This document shows positions 1 through 5,673 of a stretch of 7,612 nt of DNA, one piece after another. Location of the stretch: NCBI GenBank assembly GCA_016735355.1, contig JAERRQ010000358.1, positions 1 to 7,612 on the forward strand, read 5' to 3'. Every line of letters begins with the position of its first letter. The stretch's first letter is position 1. Source of the DNA: Desulfobacterales bacterium (lineage in GTDB: Bacteria > Desulfobacterota > Desulfobacteria > Desulfobacterales > BuS5). Made by a program: the position numbers and the translations under genes. The notes under the pieces were generated by a model, which saw only the letters and a program-made list of their open reading frames with translations, did not search any database and was not told the origin of the DNA.

Positions 1-26
1 AGCAGAACTGTTCTGCTGTTCTGAAC
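1..26. promoter_or_regulatory. GAAC/GTTC operator-like cluster at the left edge
   Basis: Positions 1-17 (agcagaactgttctgct) are a perfect inverted repeat with 8-bp arms and one central base. Positions 8-23 are a perfect 8-bp tandem repeat of ctgttctg, and gttctgaac at 18-26 is a second small palindrome. Four GAAC/GTTC half-sites therefore sit within 26 bases. The cluster falls at the predicted start of a leftward transcript, which is where a repressor would bind. The regulator is unknown and the cluster may continue beyond the edge. Confidence 0.4.
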
Positions 27-33
27 TCTTACC

Positions 34-61
34 ATACTAAATCCAAATTCTCAATTGTCAA
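34..61 (-). promoter_or_regulatory. Predicted leftward sigma-70-type promoter
   Basis: On the minus strand a perfect -35 box TTGACA (61-56) is followed after 16 bp by TAGTAT (39-34), a 4/6 match to TATAAT. Transcription would start near position 27 and leave the window to the left, across the GAAC/GTTC cluster. This implies a gene just outside the window, divergent from glmM. The inference rests on hexamer matches only. Confidence 0.4.
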
Positions 62-236
62 GTAATTTCTGAAGGAGTTATTTCAACAAATCACCTTTTA
101 CATGATCTGTAGATGCAGCCAGGGATGATTTCACCGGAAATCGATCGAGATTCCTATCGACGATTGAATTGGGAATCAAATCTGGTTTGTTTTCTGTTTT
201 TAGGGTTCGCGCATTGCTTTCTTTTAACCTAAGTTG
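62..236. other. Gene-free spacer
   Basis: No credible coding sequence is seen here. The only structure noticed is an imperfect inverted repeat, aatcgatcga (139-148) against tcgacgatt (157-165), with one bulged base. It has no T-run and no assigned role. Confidence 0.5.
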
Positions 237-382
237 AGCTATTAGCTGTTAGCAATTAGCGGTTAGCCTTGAAAAATCAAGGTATAACATCAGTAAAAAA
301 TAACACCCAATGGGTGAAAATTGGTAATCGCAAAACATCTTGTAATCATTAAGCTAATAGCTGACAGCTAAAGGCTAACCGC
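237..382. repeat. Palindrome-rich 'ttagc' intergenic repeat cluster
   Basis: The ends carry related words in opposite orientation: agctattagct (237-247) is the exact reverse complement of agctaatagct (352-362), and gcggttagcct (259-269) is the exact reverse complement of aggctaaccgc (372-382). The word pairs occur in the same left-to-right order on both sides, so they are interleaved rather than nested and cannot form one long hairpin. Between them lie the hairpin ccttga-aaaa-tcaagg (267-282) and the palindrome cacccaatgggtg (304-316). There is no coding capacity. It looks like a short dispersed intergenic repeat (REP- or MITE-like), but the family is not identified. Confidence 0.55.
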
Positions 383-424
383 TCAATTCAGGTTTAACCA
401 ACCATGAGAAAAAGTAAAACTTCA

Positions 425-454
425 TTCATGTAAAAGTGTTATAGGGTGGATAAT
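425..454 (+). promoter_or_regulatory. Weak candidate promoter for glmM
   Basis: GATAAT (449-454) is a 5/6 match to the -10 consensus and is preceded at 18 bp by the poor -35 TTCATG (425-430). It lies 46 bases before the glmM start, outside the repeat cluster. It is the best candidate in the spacer but a weak one. Confidence 0.25.
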
Positions 455-499
455 GTTTTCTTTTTTATAAATTAAATCCGGAGCTTCATAAAATTCATT

Positions 500-1879
500 A
501 TGGAAAAATTATTCGGCACAGACGGGATCAGAGGGGTCGCCAACAGATATCCGATCACGCCTGAAATGGCTTTAAAACTGGGCAGGGCAGCAGTTTCCAT
601 CTTCAGGAATCAGGATAAAAATGGTAACAACAGGTGCAGGATAGTGATCGGAAAGGATACCCGCCTGTCCGGAGACATGCTTGAATTTGCCATTGCTGCC
701 GGTATCTGTTCAATGGGCGGTGAAGTTTACCTGGCCGGTGTGATCCCTACGCCCGGGGTTGCATTTTTAACGTCTTCAATCAATGCTGATGCGGGAATAG
801 TTATATCCGCTTCTCACAATCCATATTATGATAATGGCATCAAATTTTTTAATAAAAAGGGATTCAAGCTCTCCGATGATATGGAAGCTGCAATTGAAGC
901 TGAAATTCAAAAGGCGGTCATTGATGATACTGGCAACGCTTTTAAAAAAGAGAATGGGATTCAGCCCGGAAGGGTTCATTATATTGAAAACCCGATAGCG
1001 CAATATGTTGATTTTCTAAAAAATACAATCAAAGGGACAAATCCCTTCCAGTCTATAAAGTTGGTGATCGACTGTTCAAACGGAGCAGCCAGCCAGGTTG
1101 CTCCCGAAGTTTTTAAAGGGCTTGGAGCGGATCTTGAAACAATTTTTGCCGATCCTGACGGAAAAAATATAAATGATAATTGCGGTTCCCAGCATACCGG
1201 AACTCTTTGTAAATCTGTAATAGAACAAAAAGCCGACATGGGGCTGGCCTTTGACGGAGACGGAGACAGGCTTATTGCGGTGGATGAAAAAGGGAAGGAG
1301 TTGACCGGTGATCAGATCCTGGCGATCTGTGCCGGGGATATGAAACAGAGAGGTTTGCTTAAGAATGACCTCCTTGTCAGCACGGTTATGAGCAACCTGG
1401 GACTCGGGATAGCCTTAAAGAAGATGGGTATAAAACATATCGCTTCACTGGTAGGCGACCGTTATGTAATGGAAGATATGATTTCCAGCGGAGCTGTTAT
1501 CGGCGGCGAGGATTCCGGTCATATGATTTTTTTGGATCATCACACCACCGGCGATGGCATACTAAGCGCTCTGAGACTGATGGAGGCCATTCTGAATAAT
1601 TCAAAGCCTCTGTCGGAGCTTGCCTCTGTTATGGATCTATTTCCCCAGGTTCTGCTTGGTGTGGAGGTTAAAGAGAAACCGGATCTTGATACCATTCCGG
1701 AAATAGTCGATATAATAAAATCCGTGGAATCAAGTCTGGGAGAGCAGGGGAGGGTGCTTGTCAGGTATTCGGGCACACAGCCTCTTTGCCGGGTAATGGT
1801 GGAGGGCCCCACCATGGAGGATACCGAAAGGAATTGCCGTAAAATAGTCGAAGTCGTTAGAAGGGTGCTTGGAGTATAA
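500..1879 (+). CDS. glmM: Phosphoglucosamine mutase
   Basis: This cytosolic enzyme converts glucosamine-6-phosphate to glucosamine-1-phosphate, feeding UDP-GlcNAc for peptidoglycan and LPS. The 459 residues are slightly longer than the usual ~445. All four alpha-D-phosphohexomutase signatures are present: N-terminal LFGTDGIRG (4-12), the phosphoserine loop SASHNP with Ser105, the metal loop DGDGDR with Asp252, Asp254 and Asp256, and the sugar loop GGEDSGH (335-341). FLD..TTGDGILSAL after that loop is typical of GlmM rather than ManB/Pgm. The C-terminal phosphate-binding loop reads RYSGTQP (423-429), with Gln where most relatives have Glu. The start follows family alignment. The nearest Shine-Dalgarno-like GGAG (480-483) is 16 bases upstream, so initiation may be weak or use another signal. 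The stop overlaps a mini-ORF leading to the next gene. Confidence 0.95.
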   Translation: MEKLFGTDGIRGVANRYPITPEMALKLGRAAVSIFRNQDKNGNNRCRIVIGKDTRLSGDMLEFAIAAGICSMGGEVYLAGVIPTPGVAFLTSSINADAGIVISASHNPYYDNGIKFFNKKGFKLSDDMEAAIEAEIQKAVIDDTGNAFKKENGIQPGRVHYIENPIAQYVDFLKNTIKGTNPFQSIKLVIDCSNGAASQVAPEVFKGLGADLETIFADPDGKNINDNCGSQHTGTLCKSVIEQKADMGLAFDGDGDRLIAVDEKGKELTGDQILAICAGDMKQRGLLKNDLLVSTVMSNLGLGIALKKMGIKHIASLVGDRYVMEDMISSGAVIGGEDSGHMIFLDHHTTGDGILSALRLMEAILNNSKPLSELASVMDLFPQVLLGVEVKEKPDLDTIPEIVDIIKSVESSLGEQGRVLVRYSGTQPLCRVMVEGPTMEDTERNCRKIVEVVRRVLGV

Positions 1880-1908
1880 TGGTTGAGGTGTCTCGGTATT
1901 TGATATGA
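1879..1908 (+). CDS. Nine-codon coupling mini-ORF
   Basis: The ATG at 1879 shares its A with the glmM stop (TAATG). The frame reads MVEVSRYLI, and its TGA at 1906-1908 overlaps the ATG of the iron-sulfur gene at 1905 (ATGA). GGAG at 1871-1874 could act as a close Shine-Dalgarno sequence. The downstream gene has only a distant one, gaggtg at 1885-1890, 14 bases away. The arrangement suggests a termination-reinitiation relay tying iron-sulfur gene translation to glmM. The overlaps are seen directly; the function is inferred, and the peptide itself need not matter. Confidence 0.35.
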   Translation: MVEVSRYLI

Positions 1909-3002
1909 AAACAATACTTGAAGAAATTAAATCCTGTACCGACTGCGGACTCTGCGTGGAAGTTTGCCCCACGTATTCGATAACCGGTGAAGATCTGTTT
2001 TCTCCGATGCAGAGGCTGAAGACAGCGGGCTGGTTGTTTGATGGGGAAGCACTTGAACCACGCCTTGCAGAAAGCCTGTATAACTGTCCTAAATGCATGC
2101 AGTGCGAGATGATCTGCCCGGAAAAAATCCGGATTACACGAGTAATACATAGCGCACGCGAAGAACTCGCAAGACGTGGTCTGGGGCCGTTGGAGAGACA
2201 TAACAGCGTGATTAAGGGAATCATGCGTAAGGGTAATGCAGTCAATGGTGATCCGTCCAAAAGGCTGGAATGGCTGCCTGGAGAATTTCCAAAACACGAA
2301 TCAGATACCCTCCTCTATTTGGGCTGCCTCCCTTCATTTCTGGTAAAAGATGCTGCCGCTTCGACCTATCTGGCGCTGAAAAAGCTGGACCTTGACTTTA
2401 TGATTCTGGAAGATGAGGGTTGCTGTGGTACATATCTGTATGAGTCCGGCAAAACGGATCTGGCCGGAGAATTCTTTGAAAAGAATCTGGAACGTTTCCG
2501 GGCCCTGGGGATTAAAAGAATTGTGGTGCCCTGCAACGGCTGCCTGAAGTGCTTTAAATATTTTTATCCTGATCTGCTTGGGGAGATCGACATTGCGGTG
2601 CATCACGCGGTGGAAGTTATTTATGATCTGCTCAAGGATAATCCGAGCGTTTTAAAAAAGATTGAAAGGACTGCTGTTTATCAGGATGCCTGTCGTCTAG
2701 GGCGAGGCGAGGGGATTACTGAGGAGCCAAGGCGAATTCTTGACTGGTGCGGCCTTGAGGTAAAAGAGCTGAAAAATAATCGCGAGGATGCCCTCTGCTG
2801 CGGAGCCGGTGGAGGTATTCGATCTGTTTACAGAGACCTCTCACTGAAGATCGCAGCCGGCATGTTAAGGGAGGCTGAAACAAAATCGGTCATAAGCGCC
2901 TGCCCTTTTTGCGTTTTTAACTTAAACTATGCCTCTGCGAAGATGAAGCTTGGCAAGAATATAAAATATTTTGCCGAATTTGTGCTGGAATCGCTCGAAT
3001 AA
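1905..3002 (+). CDS. HdrD/GlcF-type (Fe-S)-binding protein with two CCG domains
   Basis: This is a 365-residue soluble electron-transfer protein of the family that includes HdrD, GlcF and LutA. Two ferredoxin-type motifs lie at the N-terminus: C11-C14-C17-C21 and C61-C64-C67-C71. Two CCG (DUF224) domains follow. The first has C141, C173-C174, C210 and C213, whose gaps of 31 and 35 residues fit the HdrB/HdrD rule CX31-39CCX35-36CXXC. The second has C263, C298-C299, C333 and C336, with gaps of 34 and 33. DACRLGR (262-268) replaces the common DPCHLGR. No membrane segment or signal peptide is evident. The usual FAD-linked oxidase (GlcD-like) or HdrE-like partner is absent from the window, so the electron donor and acceptor cannot be named. 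It is probably co-transcribed with glmM, 25 bases upstream. The family call is firm; the exact substrate is unknown. Confidence 0.88.
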   Translation: MKTILEEIKSCTDCGLCVEVCPTYSITGEDLFSPMQRLKTAGWLFDGEALEPRLAESLYNCPKCMQCEMICPEKIRITRVIHSAREELARRGLGPLERHNSVIKGIMRKGNAVNGDPSKRLEWLPGEFPKHESDTLLYLGCLPSFLVKDAAASTYLALKKLDLDFMILEDEGCCGTYLYESGKTDLAGEFFEKNLERFRALGIKRIVVPCNGCLKCFKYFYPDLLGEIDIAVHHAVEVIYDLLKDNPSVLKKIERTAVYQDACRLGRGEGITEEPRRILDWCGLEVKELKNNREDALCCGAGGGIRSVYRDLSLKIAAGMLREAETKSVISACPFCVFNLNYASAKMKLGKNIKYFAEFVLESLE

Positions 3003-3026
3003 GCGATGCCATTAAAGGATTATCCC

Positions 3027-3158
3027 ATGAGTCAAAAAAACAACGTAATAAATAGAAATAAAGAGACCGGCAATATCAAGCCGAAATGGCTGAAGCGCTT
3101 TCTGGAGAGATTGGCGCAGGCAAACAGGAAATATCCGGGAACGGGCTGCCGTCATTGA
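3027..3158 (+). CDS. Small basic protein, 43 residues, unknown function
   Basis: A 43-codon frame starts 24 bases after the iron-sulfur gene. A good Shine-Dalgarno sequence (AAAGGA, 3014-3019) lies 7 bases before its ATG. The product is strongly basic, with an Asn/Lys-rich N-terminus (residues 2-20), a likely amphipathic helix KWLKRFLERLAQANRK (20-35) and a short tail ending GTGCRH with a single Cys41. I do not recognise it. It could be a genuine conserved small protein of the iron-sulfur operon or a chance frame. The ribosome site, position and coding-like third bases in the second half favour a gene. Confidence 0.5.
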   Translation: MSQKNNVINRNKETGNIKPKWLKRFLERLAQANRKYPGTGCRH

Positions 3159-3221
3159 AGTATAAATTCAAGAGGTACCGGTGGTACTAGAAAATAAAAT
3201 TTGAAATTGGCTTGTTAATTT

Positions 3222-3239
3222 GCTTTTTTTAAAGCTTTT
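3222..3239 (+). terminator. Weak AT-rich terminator candidate
   Basis: The 5-bp stem gcttt (3222-3226) / aaagc (3231-3235) has a four-T loop and is followed by four T residues. It lies 63 bases after the 43-residue gene and could end the glmM-Fe-S transcript. The stem is short and poor in G/C, so the call is tentative. Confidence 0.3.
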
Positions 3240-3261
3240 ACCTTCCATTCAATATCAGTAC

Positions 3262-3441
3262 CCGTTCACGGTTTACAGTTTTCTAAAAAGGCAAAATCAA
3301 CAAAGCAGTACGTCTATTTGATTATGAATAATTGATTTATAAGGTCGGTTACCGTGCTGTAAATTCAAATGACGAGTCATAGTCTCTATTTAAGTCTGTA
3401 TTTTGATTCAACTGTTATCCGTAAACCGACAACCGTGAACG
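3262..3441. repeat. Inverted 'cgttcacggtt' repeat pair upstream of the crotonase gene
   Basis: cgttcacggtt at 3263-3273 recurs exactly as its reverse complement aaccgtgaacg at 3431-3441, bounding about 180 bp with no coding capacity. A third copy, in the same orientation as the first (ccgttcacggttt), lies at 4216-4228 just after the crotonase stop. The core is itself a near palindrome (ccgt-tc-acgg). It resembles a short dispersed intergenic element; no target-site duplication was identified. Confidence 0.5.
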
Positions 3442-3444
3442 CTT

Positions 3445-3459
3445 ACAAATATCATTTGT
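3445..3459. promoter_or_regulatory. Palindrome before the crotonase gene
   Basis: acaaat-atc-atttgt is a perfect 6-bp inverted repeat with a 3-base centre. It ends 18 bases before the crotonase ATG and just before its Shine-Dalgarno sequence (aggag, 3466-3470, spacing 7). It could be an operator or an mRNA hairpin near the ribosome site. The binding factor is unknown. Confidence 0.3.
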
Positions 3460-3477
3460 TTGAACAGGAGATAGTTT

Positions 3478-4191
3478 ATGGAAAAACCGGTAATTTGTGA
3501 ATATGATGAAGGAGTGGCGCTGTTAACCCTTAACAGGCCGGCCAGAAGCAACGCTATAACACAGGACCTTCTTATTCATCTTTACAATTATTTGGAAATG
3601 ATAGTTAAAGATGACAATGTCAGGGTGGTGATAATTACCGGTAAGGGGAAATCATTCTGTTCAGGATTGGATCTGGCTGTGCTGGACAAAGATAATTTAT
3701 TCGATCCAAGAAGTGACGGGCTTGATTTCCCTGATATAATTTCTGCCTGCAAAAAACCGGTTATAGGCGCTATTAATGGTCCAGCAATCACCGGAGGCCT
3801 TGAGTTGGCGCTGAATCTCGATTTCCTGATTGCATCCGAAAGAGCATTCTTTGCAGATACACACGCCAGAGTCGGTATCCATCCCGGGTGGGGGATGTCC
3901 CAGCTCCTTCAGCAGGCTATAGGAGCGCGAATGGCGAAACAGGTTTCTTTGACATGCCAGCCAATTACAGCAAAGCAGGCTTTAAGGCTCGGGCTTGTCA
4001 ATGAAGTAGTACCCCATGATGAACTTTTACCCCGTGCCAAAGAGATCGCTGGATATATTCTTGAAGGAAAGCCCGATATGGTCTCGTTAATGATGGATCT
4101 TATCGAATATCGAAATTATACCACACTGAATGGTGCATATTCCCACGAGCGGACCGGATTCAGGAAGTTTCTCGGTGAGTATCAAAAATAA
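3478..4191 (+). CDS. Enoyl-CoA hydratase/isomerase (crotonase) family protein
   Basis: This is a 237-residue crotonase-fold acyl-CoA enzyme, somewhat shorter than the usual ~260. The N-terminal NRPARSNAI (19-27) and GKSFCSGLDL (57-66) supply the first oxyanion-hole and CoA-binding segments. NGPAITGGLELAL (100-112) supplies the second and carries Glu109, which aligns with rat crotonase Glu144. At the position of the second catalytic acid (Glu164) the motif is ADTHARVG (126-133), with His129 instead of Glu. It is followed by HPGWGMS, a pattern known in EchA-type paralogues. Simple hydratase chemistry is therefore uncertain; isomerase, hydrolase or other acyl-CoA activity is possible. The start is supported by AGGAG seven bases upstream. 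It stands alone, with no thiolase or dehydrogenase alongside, so the pathway is not identified. The family call is confident, the reaction is not. Confidence 0.88.
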   Translation: MEKPVICEYDEGVALLTLNRPARSNAITQDLLIHLYNYLEMIVKDDNVRVVIITGKGKSFCSGLDLAVLDKDNLFDPRSDGLDFPDIISACKKPVIGAINGPAITGGLELALNLDFLIASERAFFADTHARVGIHPGWGMSQLLQQAIGARMAKQVSLTCQPITAKQALRLGLVNEVVPHDELLPRAKEIAGYILEGKPDMVSLMMDLIEYRNYTTLNGAYSHERTGFRKFLGEYQK

Positions 4192-4213
4192 GGTCGCAAC
4201 CTGTATTTACTGT

Positions 4214-4231
4214 AACCGTTCACGGTTTTTT
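4214..4231 (+). terminator. Terminator-like hairpin after the crotonase gene
   Basis: aaccgt (4214-4219) and acggtt (4222-4227) can pair, practically as a 5-bp stem with a ttca loop, and a run of six T residues ends at 4231. It begins 23 bases after the crotonase stop. The stem coincides with a copy of the cgttcacggtt repeat, so the repeat may have been recruited as a terminator. Confidence 0.45.
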
Positions 4232-4298
4232 GACATTTTCAAATTTCTTTTCACTATTTATAGTAGTAGTAGCTAATTAAGCAAATCACCCCACCTTG

Positions 4299-4338
4299 CT
4301 ATCGTTGTTGTAAGTTGCTATCACGCTTCTAACGATAG
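4299..4338. repeat. Inverted repeat ctatcgtt / aacgatag
   Basis: Eight-base perfect arms at 4299-4306 and 4331-4338 enclose 24 bases, between two convergent transcription units. It may add to termination or be the trace of an element end. No function is assigned. Confidence 0.4.
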
Positions 4339-4339
4339 T

Positions 4340-4378
4340 ATTTAAAAGGAGCCCAAATTAATTGGAACTTGGACTCCT
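4340..4378 (-). terminator. Rho-independent terminator of the leftward operon
   Basis: Read leftward, aggagtccaa (4378-4369) pairs with ttgggctcct (4356-4347) with a single mismatch across a 12-base loop. TTTTAAA follows (down to 4341). It lies 33 bases beyond the stop of the 170-residue gene, as expected for the end of the leftward two-gene unit. Confidence 0.6.
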
Positions 4379-4410
4379 CTTAATTTGCTGAAAACTTTTA
4401 ATATACAGCT

Positions 4411-4923
4411 TTAACCGAAACAATCAATTACAACCTGAAAATAAGCATTCCATTTATCATCGCCGTTTTTATCACGAAGAAGCGCTGTAATTCTAAAAGC
4501 TGCAAGAGTACCAGAAAAACCAGTAATAGAAGGATAATAGGCAATGGTGCCAAGAGGTCTCTCCTTATAAAAATTGTGTCCATACTGGAATCTAAGACTA
4601 CCTATCCGAATACTGACACGCTTTGTTCCAGAAAATACAGTTAGAGAATCACTCTCCGTTACGTAATTTTTCCCATTCCATTCCTTGAACCGTATTCCCG
4701 CATATTTGGATCCTATATAACCATAGCTAGCGGGAGCAGCCTTTTCTATCGTCAAGGACTCTTCATCCATTACTGTTGGCAATTCTTCGATTTTTTCAGG
4801 TGGCTCTGCTATTAGAGTTCCAGGTTCCACACTGATTTGCACAGAATTTTCTATTGCCTCAAGTCTATCACGTAGTTCCTGAATCTCTTTACCAATCTGA
4901 AAACCGCTTTCAAACTCAGCCAT
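4411..4923 (-). CDS. Hypothetical protein with N-terminal coiled coil
   Basis: I do not recognise this 170-residue protein. An N-terminal helix (about residues 8-27, IGKEIQELRDRLEAIENS) has heptad-like spacing suited to a short oligomerising coiled coil. An acidic Pro/Glu-rich linker follows (about 31-65). The C-terminal part (about 67-170) is rich in Tyr, Phe, Gly and alternating hydrophobics (VSIRIGSLRFQYG, AYFQVVIDCFG), suggesting a beta-sandwich. No signal peptide or membrane segment is seen. The start is supported by AAAGGAG eight bases upstream. It begins 21 bases after the stop of the MOA-like protease gene and is followed by a terminator, so the two are almost certainly co-transcribed. 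It could be a binding partner, inhibitor or multimeric scaffold for that protease; this is inferred from context only. Confidence 0.75.
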   Translation of the reverse strand: MAEFESGFQIGKEIQELRDRLEAIENSVQISVEPGTLIAEPPEKIEELPTVMDEESLTIEKAAPASYGYIGSKYAGIRFKEWNGKNYVTESDSLTVFSGTKRVSIRIGSLRFQYGHNFYKERPLGTIAYYPSITGFSGTLAAFRITALLRDKNGDDKWNAYFQVVIDCFG

Positions 4924-4944
4924 AATAAATCTCCTTTCAAAGGT

Positions 4945-5523
4945 TTAGATTATTATCATACCTGCCCGCCAGGCTGTTTTATTAAAACGATAGAATTTAT
5001 CATTCTGAGGTTCCACAAGATAGATTTTGTCCTGTCTATGGCAGTAACCTATGTTAACAGCATGCCCCCAGTTGCTGCCATAGTACCAGATGGTGCCGAA
5101 AGGGATTCCCTTCAGGACTCGATTCACATTGCCCTGTAAAACCTGTGCAAAGTCGTCACAATCAAAGACTTCTGAGATATAACTCATATGATCAGTATTA
5201 TCATGATATTTGATAAACCTGTAAACCTCCCAGATAGAATGTCCAGTATAGCTTCTATCTGAAATATGAAGAGAATATCCTGTAGTCCCAATATCCCTTC
5301 GGATCGCTCTGATAATATTGGCTGCCGGAACATTAGGTCTGCCGCCATATGCACGATCAATTTCTTCAGAAGGTTCCTGATCTGTTGTTATATCAAACAA
5401 TTCAGTACCATTCTCAAGATAAGGCGGTGTTTCAGGAGGGGTAATATCACGAAAAGTGATTGTCGCTTCCTTATCTGCCTGTTTTTTGATCCATTCGCTT
5501 AGCTTAATTTCTTTTGCTGCCAT
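4945..5523 (-). CDS. Putative MOA-like papain-fold cysteine protease
   Basis: The 192-residue product has an apparent Cys-His-Glu triad: Cys122 in VFDCDDFA, His154 in NWGHAVNI and Glu171 in YLVEPQND. This pattern matches my recollection of the calcium-dependent papain-like C-terminal domain of the Marasmius oreades agglutinin (Cys215, His257, Glu274). The His-Glu spacing of 17 is the same; the Cys-His spacing is shorter (32 against 42). No beta-trefoil lectin domain, signal peptide or membrane segment is present, so it would be a stand-alone protease-like domain. The N-terminal ~80 residues are charged and Pro-rich. I place the start at the ATG at 5523 because AAAGGAG lies seven bases upstream; an in-frame TTG at 5544 lies before that site. 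First gene of a leftward pair. Substrate and role (effector, toxin, processing enzyme) are unknown. Other NlpC/transglutaminase-like cysteine hydrolase families remain possible. Confidence 0.65.
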   Translation of the reverse strand: MAAKEIKLSEWIKKQADKEATITFRDITPPETPPYLENGTELFDITTDQEPSEEIDRAYGGRPNVPAANIIRAIRRDIGTTGYSLHISDRSYTGHSIWEVYRFIKYHDNTDHMSYISEVFDCDDFAQVLQGNVNRVLKGIPFGTIWYYGSNWGHAVNIGYCHRQDKIYLVEPQNDKFYRFNKTAWRAGMIII

Positions 5524-5560
5524 GTTATTCTCCTTTTTTTGCAAGATAGGGTATGCTTGT

Positions 5561-5617
5561 TTAAAATAATATTTTTAACTTTCCCATCAAACTCTGATTG
5601 CCGCTTGTTTTATTCAC
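5561..5617 (-). CDS. Possible 18-codon leader ORF with very strong SD
   Basis: Reading leftward, AAGGGAGGTG (5624-5615) is a near-perfect anti-16S match, stronger than those of the two real genes downstream, yet no long frame follows. The only close frame starts with the GTG inside the motif (5617) and runs 18 codons to a TAA at 5561-5563. GTG is too near for normal spacing. It may be a leader peptide, a ribosome standby site or the relic of a lost start. Low confidence as a gene. Confidence 0.2.
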   Translation of the reverse strand: MNKTSGNQSLMGKLKILF

Positions 5618-5658
5618 CTCCCTTTTTTTTGGAATGTTTTGTTCTATTAGTCATTTGA

Positions 5659-5673
5659 GCATATGTTATGCCA
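5659..5673 (-). promoter_or_regulatory. Sigma-54-like -24/-12 promoter for the protease operon
   Basis: On the minus strand TGGCATAACATATGCT (5673-5658) has the invariant GG (5672-5671) and GC (5660-5659) separated by exactly 10 bases. Most of the TGGCACG-N4-TTGCW consensus is matched; the C and G of CACG and the first T of TTGC differ. Predicted +1 is near 5647, giving a leader of about 124 bases. Half of the site lies inside a palindrome, so chance cannot be excluded. Confidence 0.4.

Larger units (their letters stand above)
3159..3477. other. Spacer with small palindromes and repeat copies
   Basis: No gene is seen in these 319 bases. They hold the hairpin gtacc-ggt-ggtac (3175-3187), a weak terminator-like stem (3222-3238), two inverted copies of cgttcacggtt (3263-3273 and 3431-3441) and several short palindromes: cggttaccg at 3346-3354, atgacgagtcat at 3369-3380 and acaaatatcatttgt at 3445-3459. 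No convincing sigma-70 promoter for the downstream crotonase gene was found. Confidence 0.5.

Noticed and set aside
125..232. 35-codon rightward frame with a hydrophobic tail
   Set aside because: There is no properly spaced ribosome site and no recognisable family; the frame length is expected by chance.
3175..3187. Hairpin gtacc-ggt-ggtac as a terminator
   Set aside because: No T-run follows the stem; an A-rich stretch does.
3207..3223. Sigma-54-like match TTGG...TTTGC upstream of the crotonase gene
   Set aside because: The gap between GG and GC is 11 bases, not the required 10, and it lies about 250 bases from the gene.
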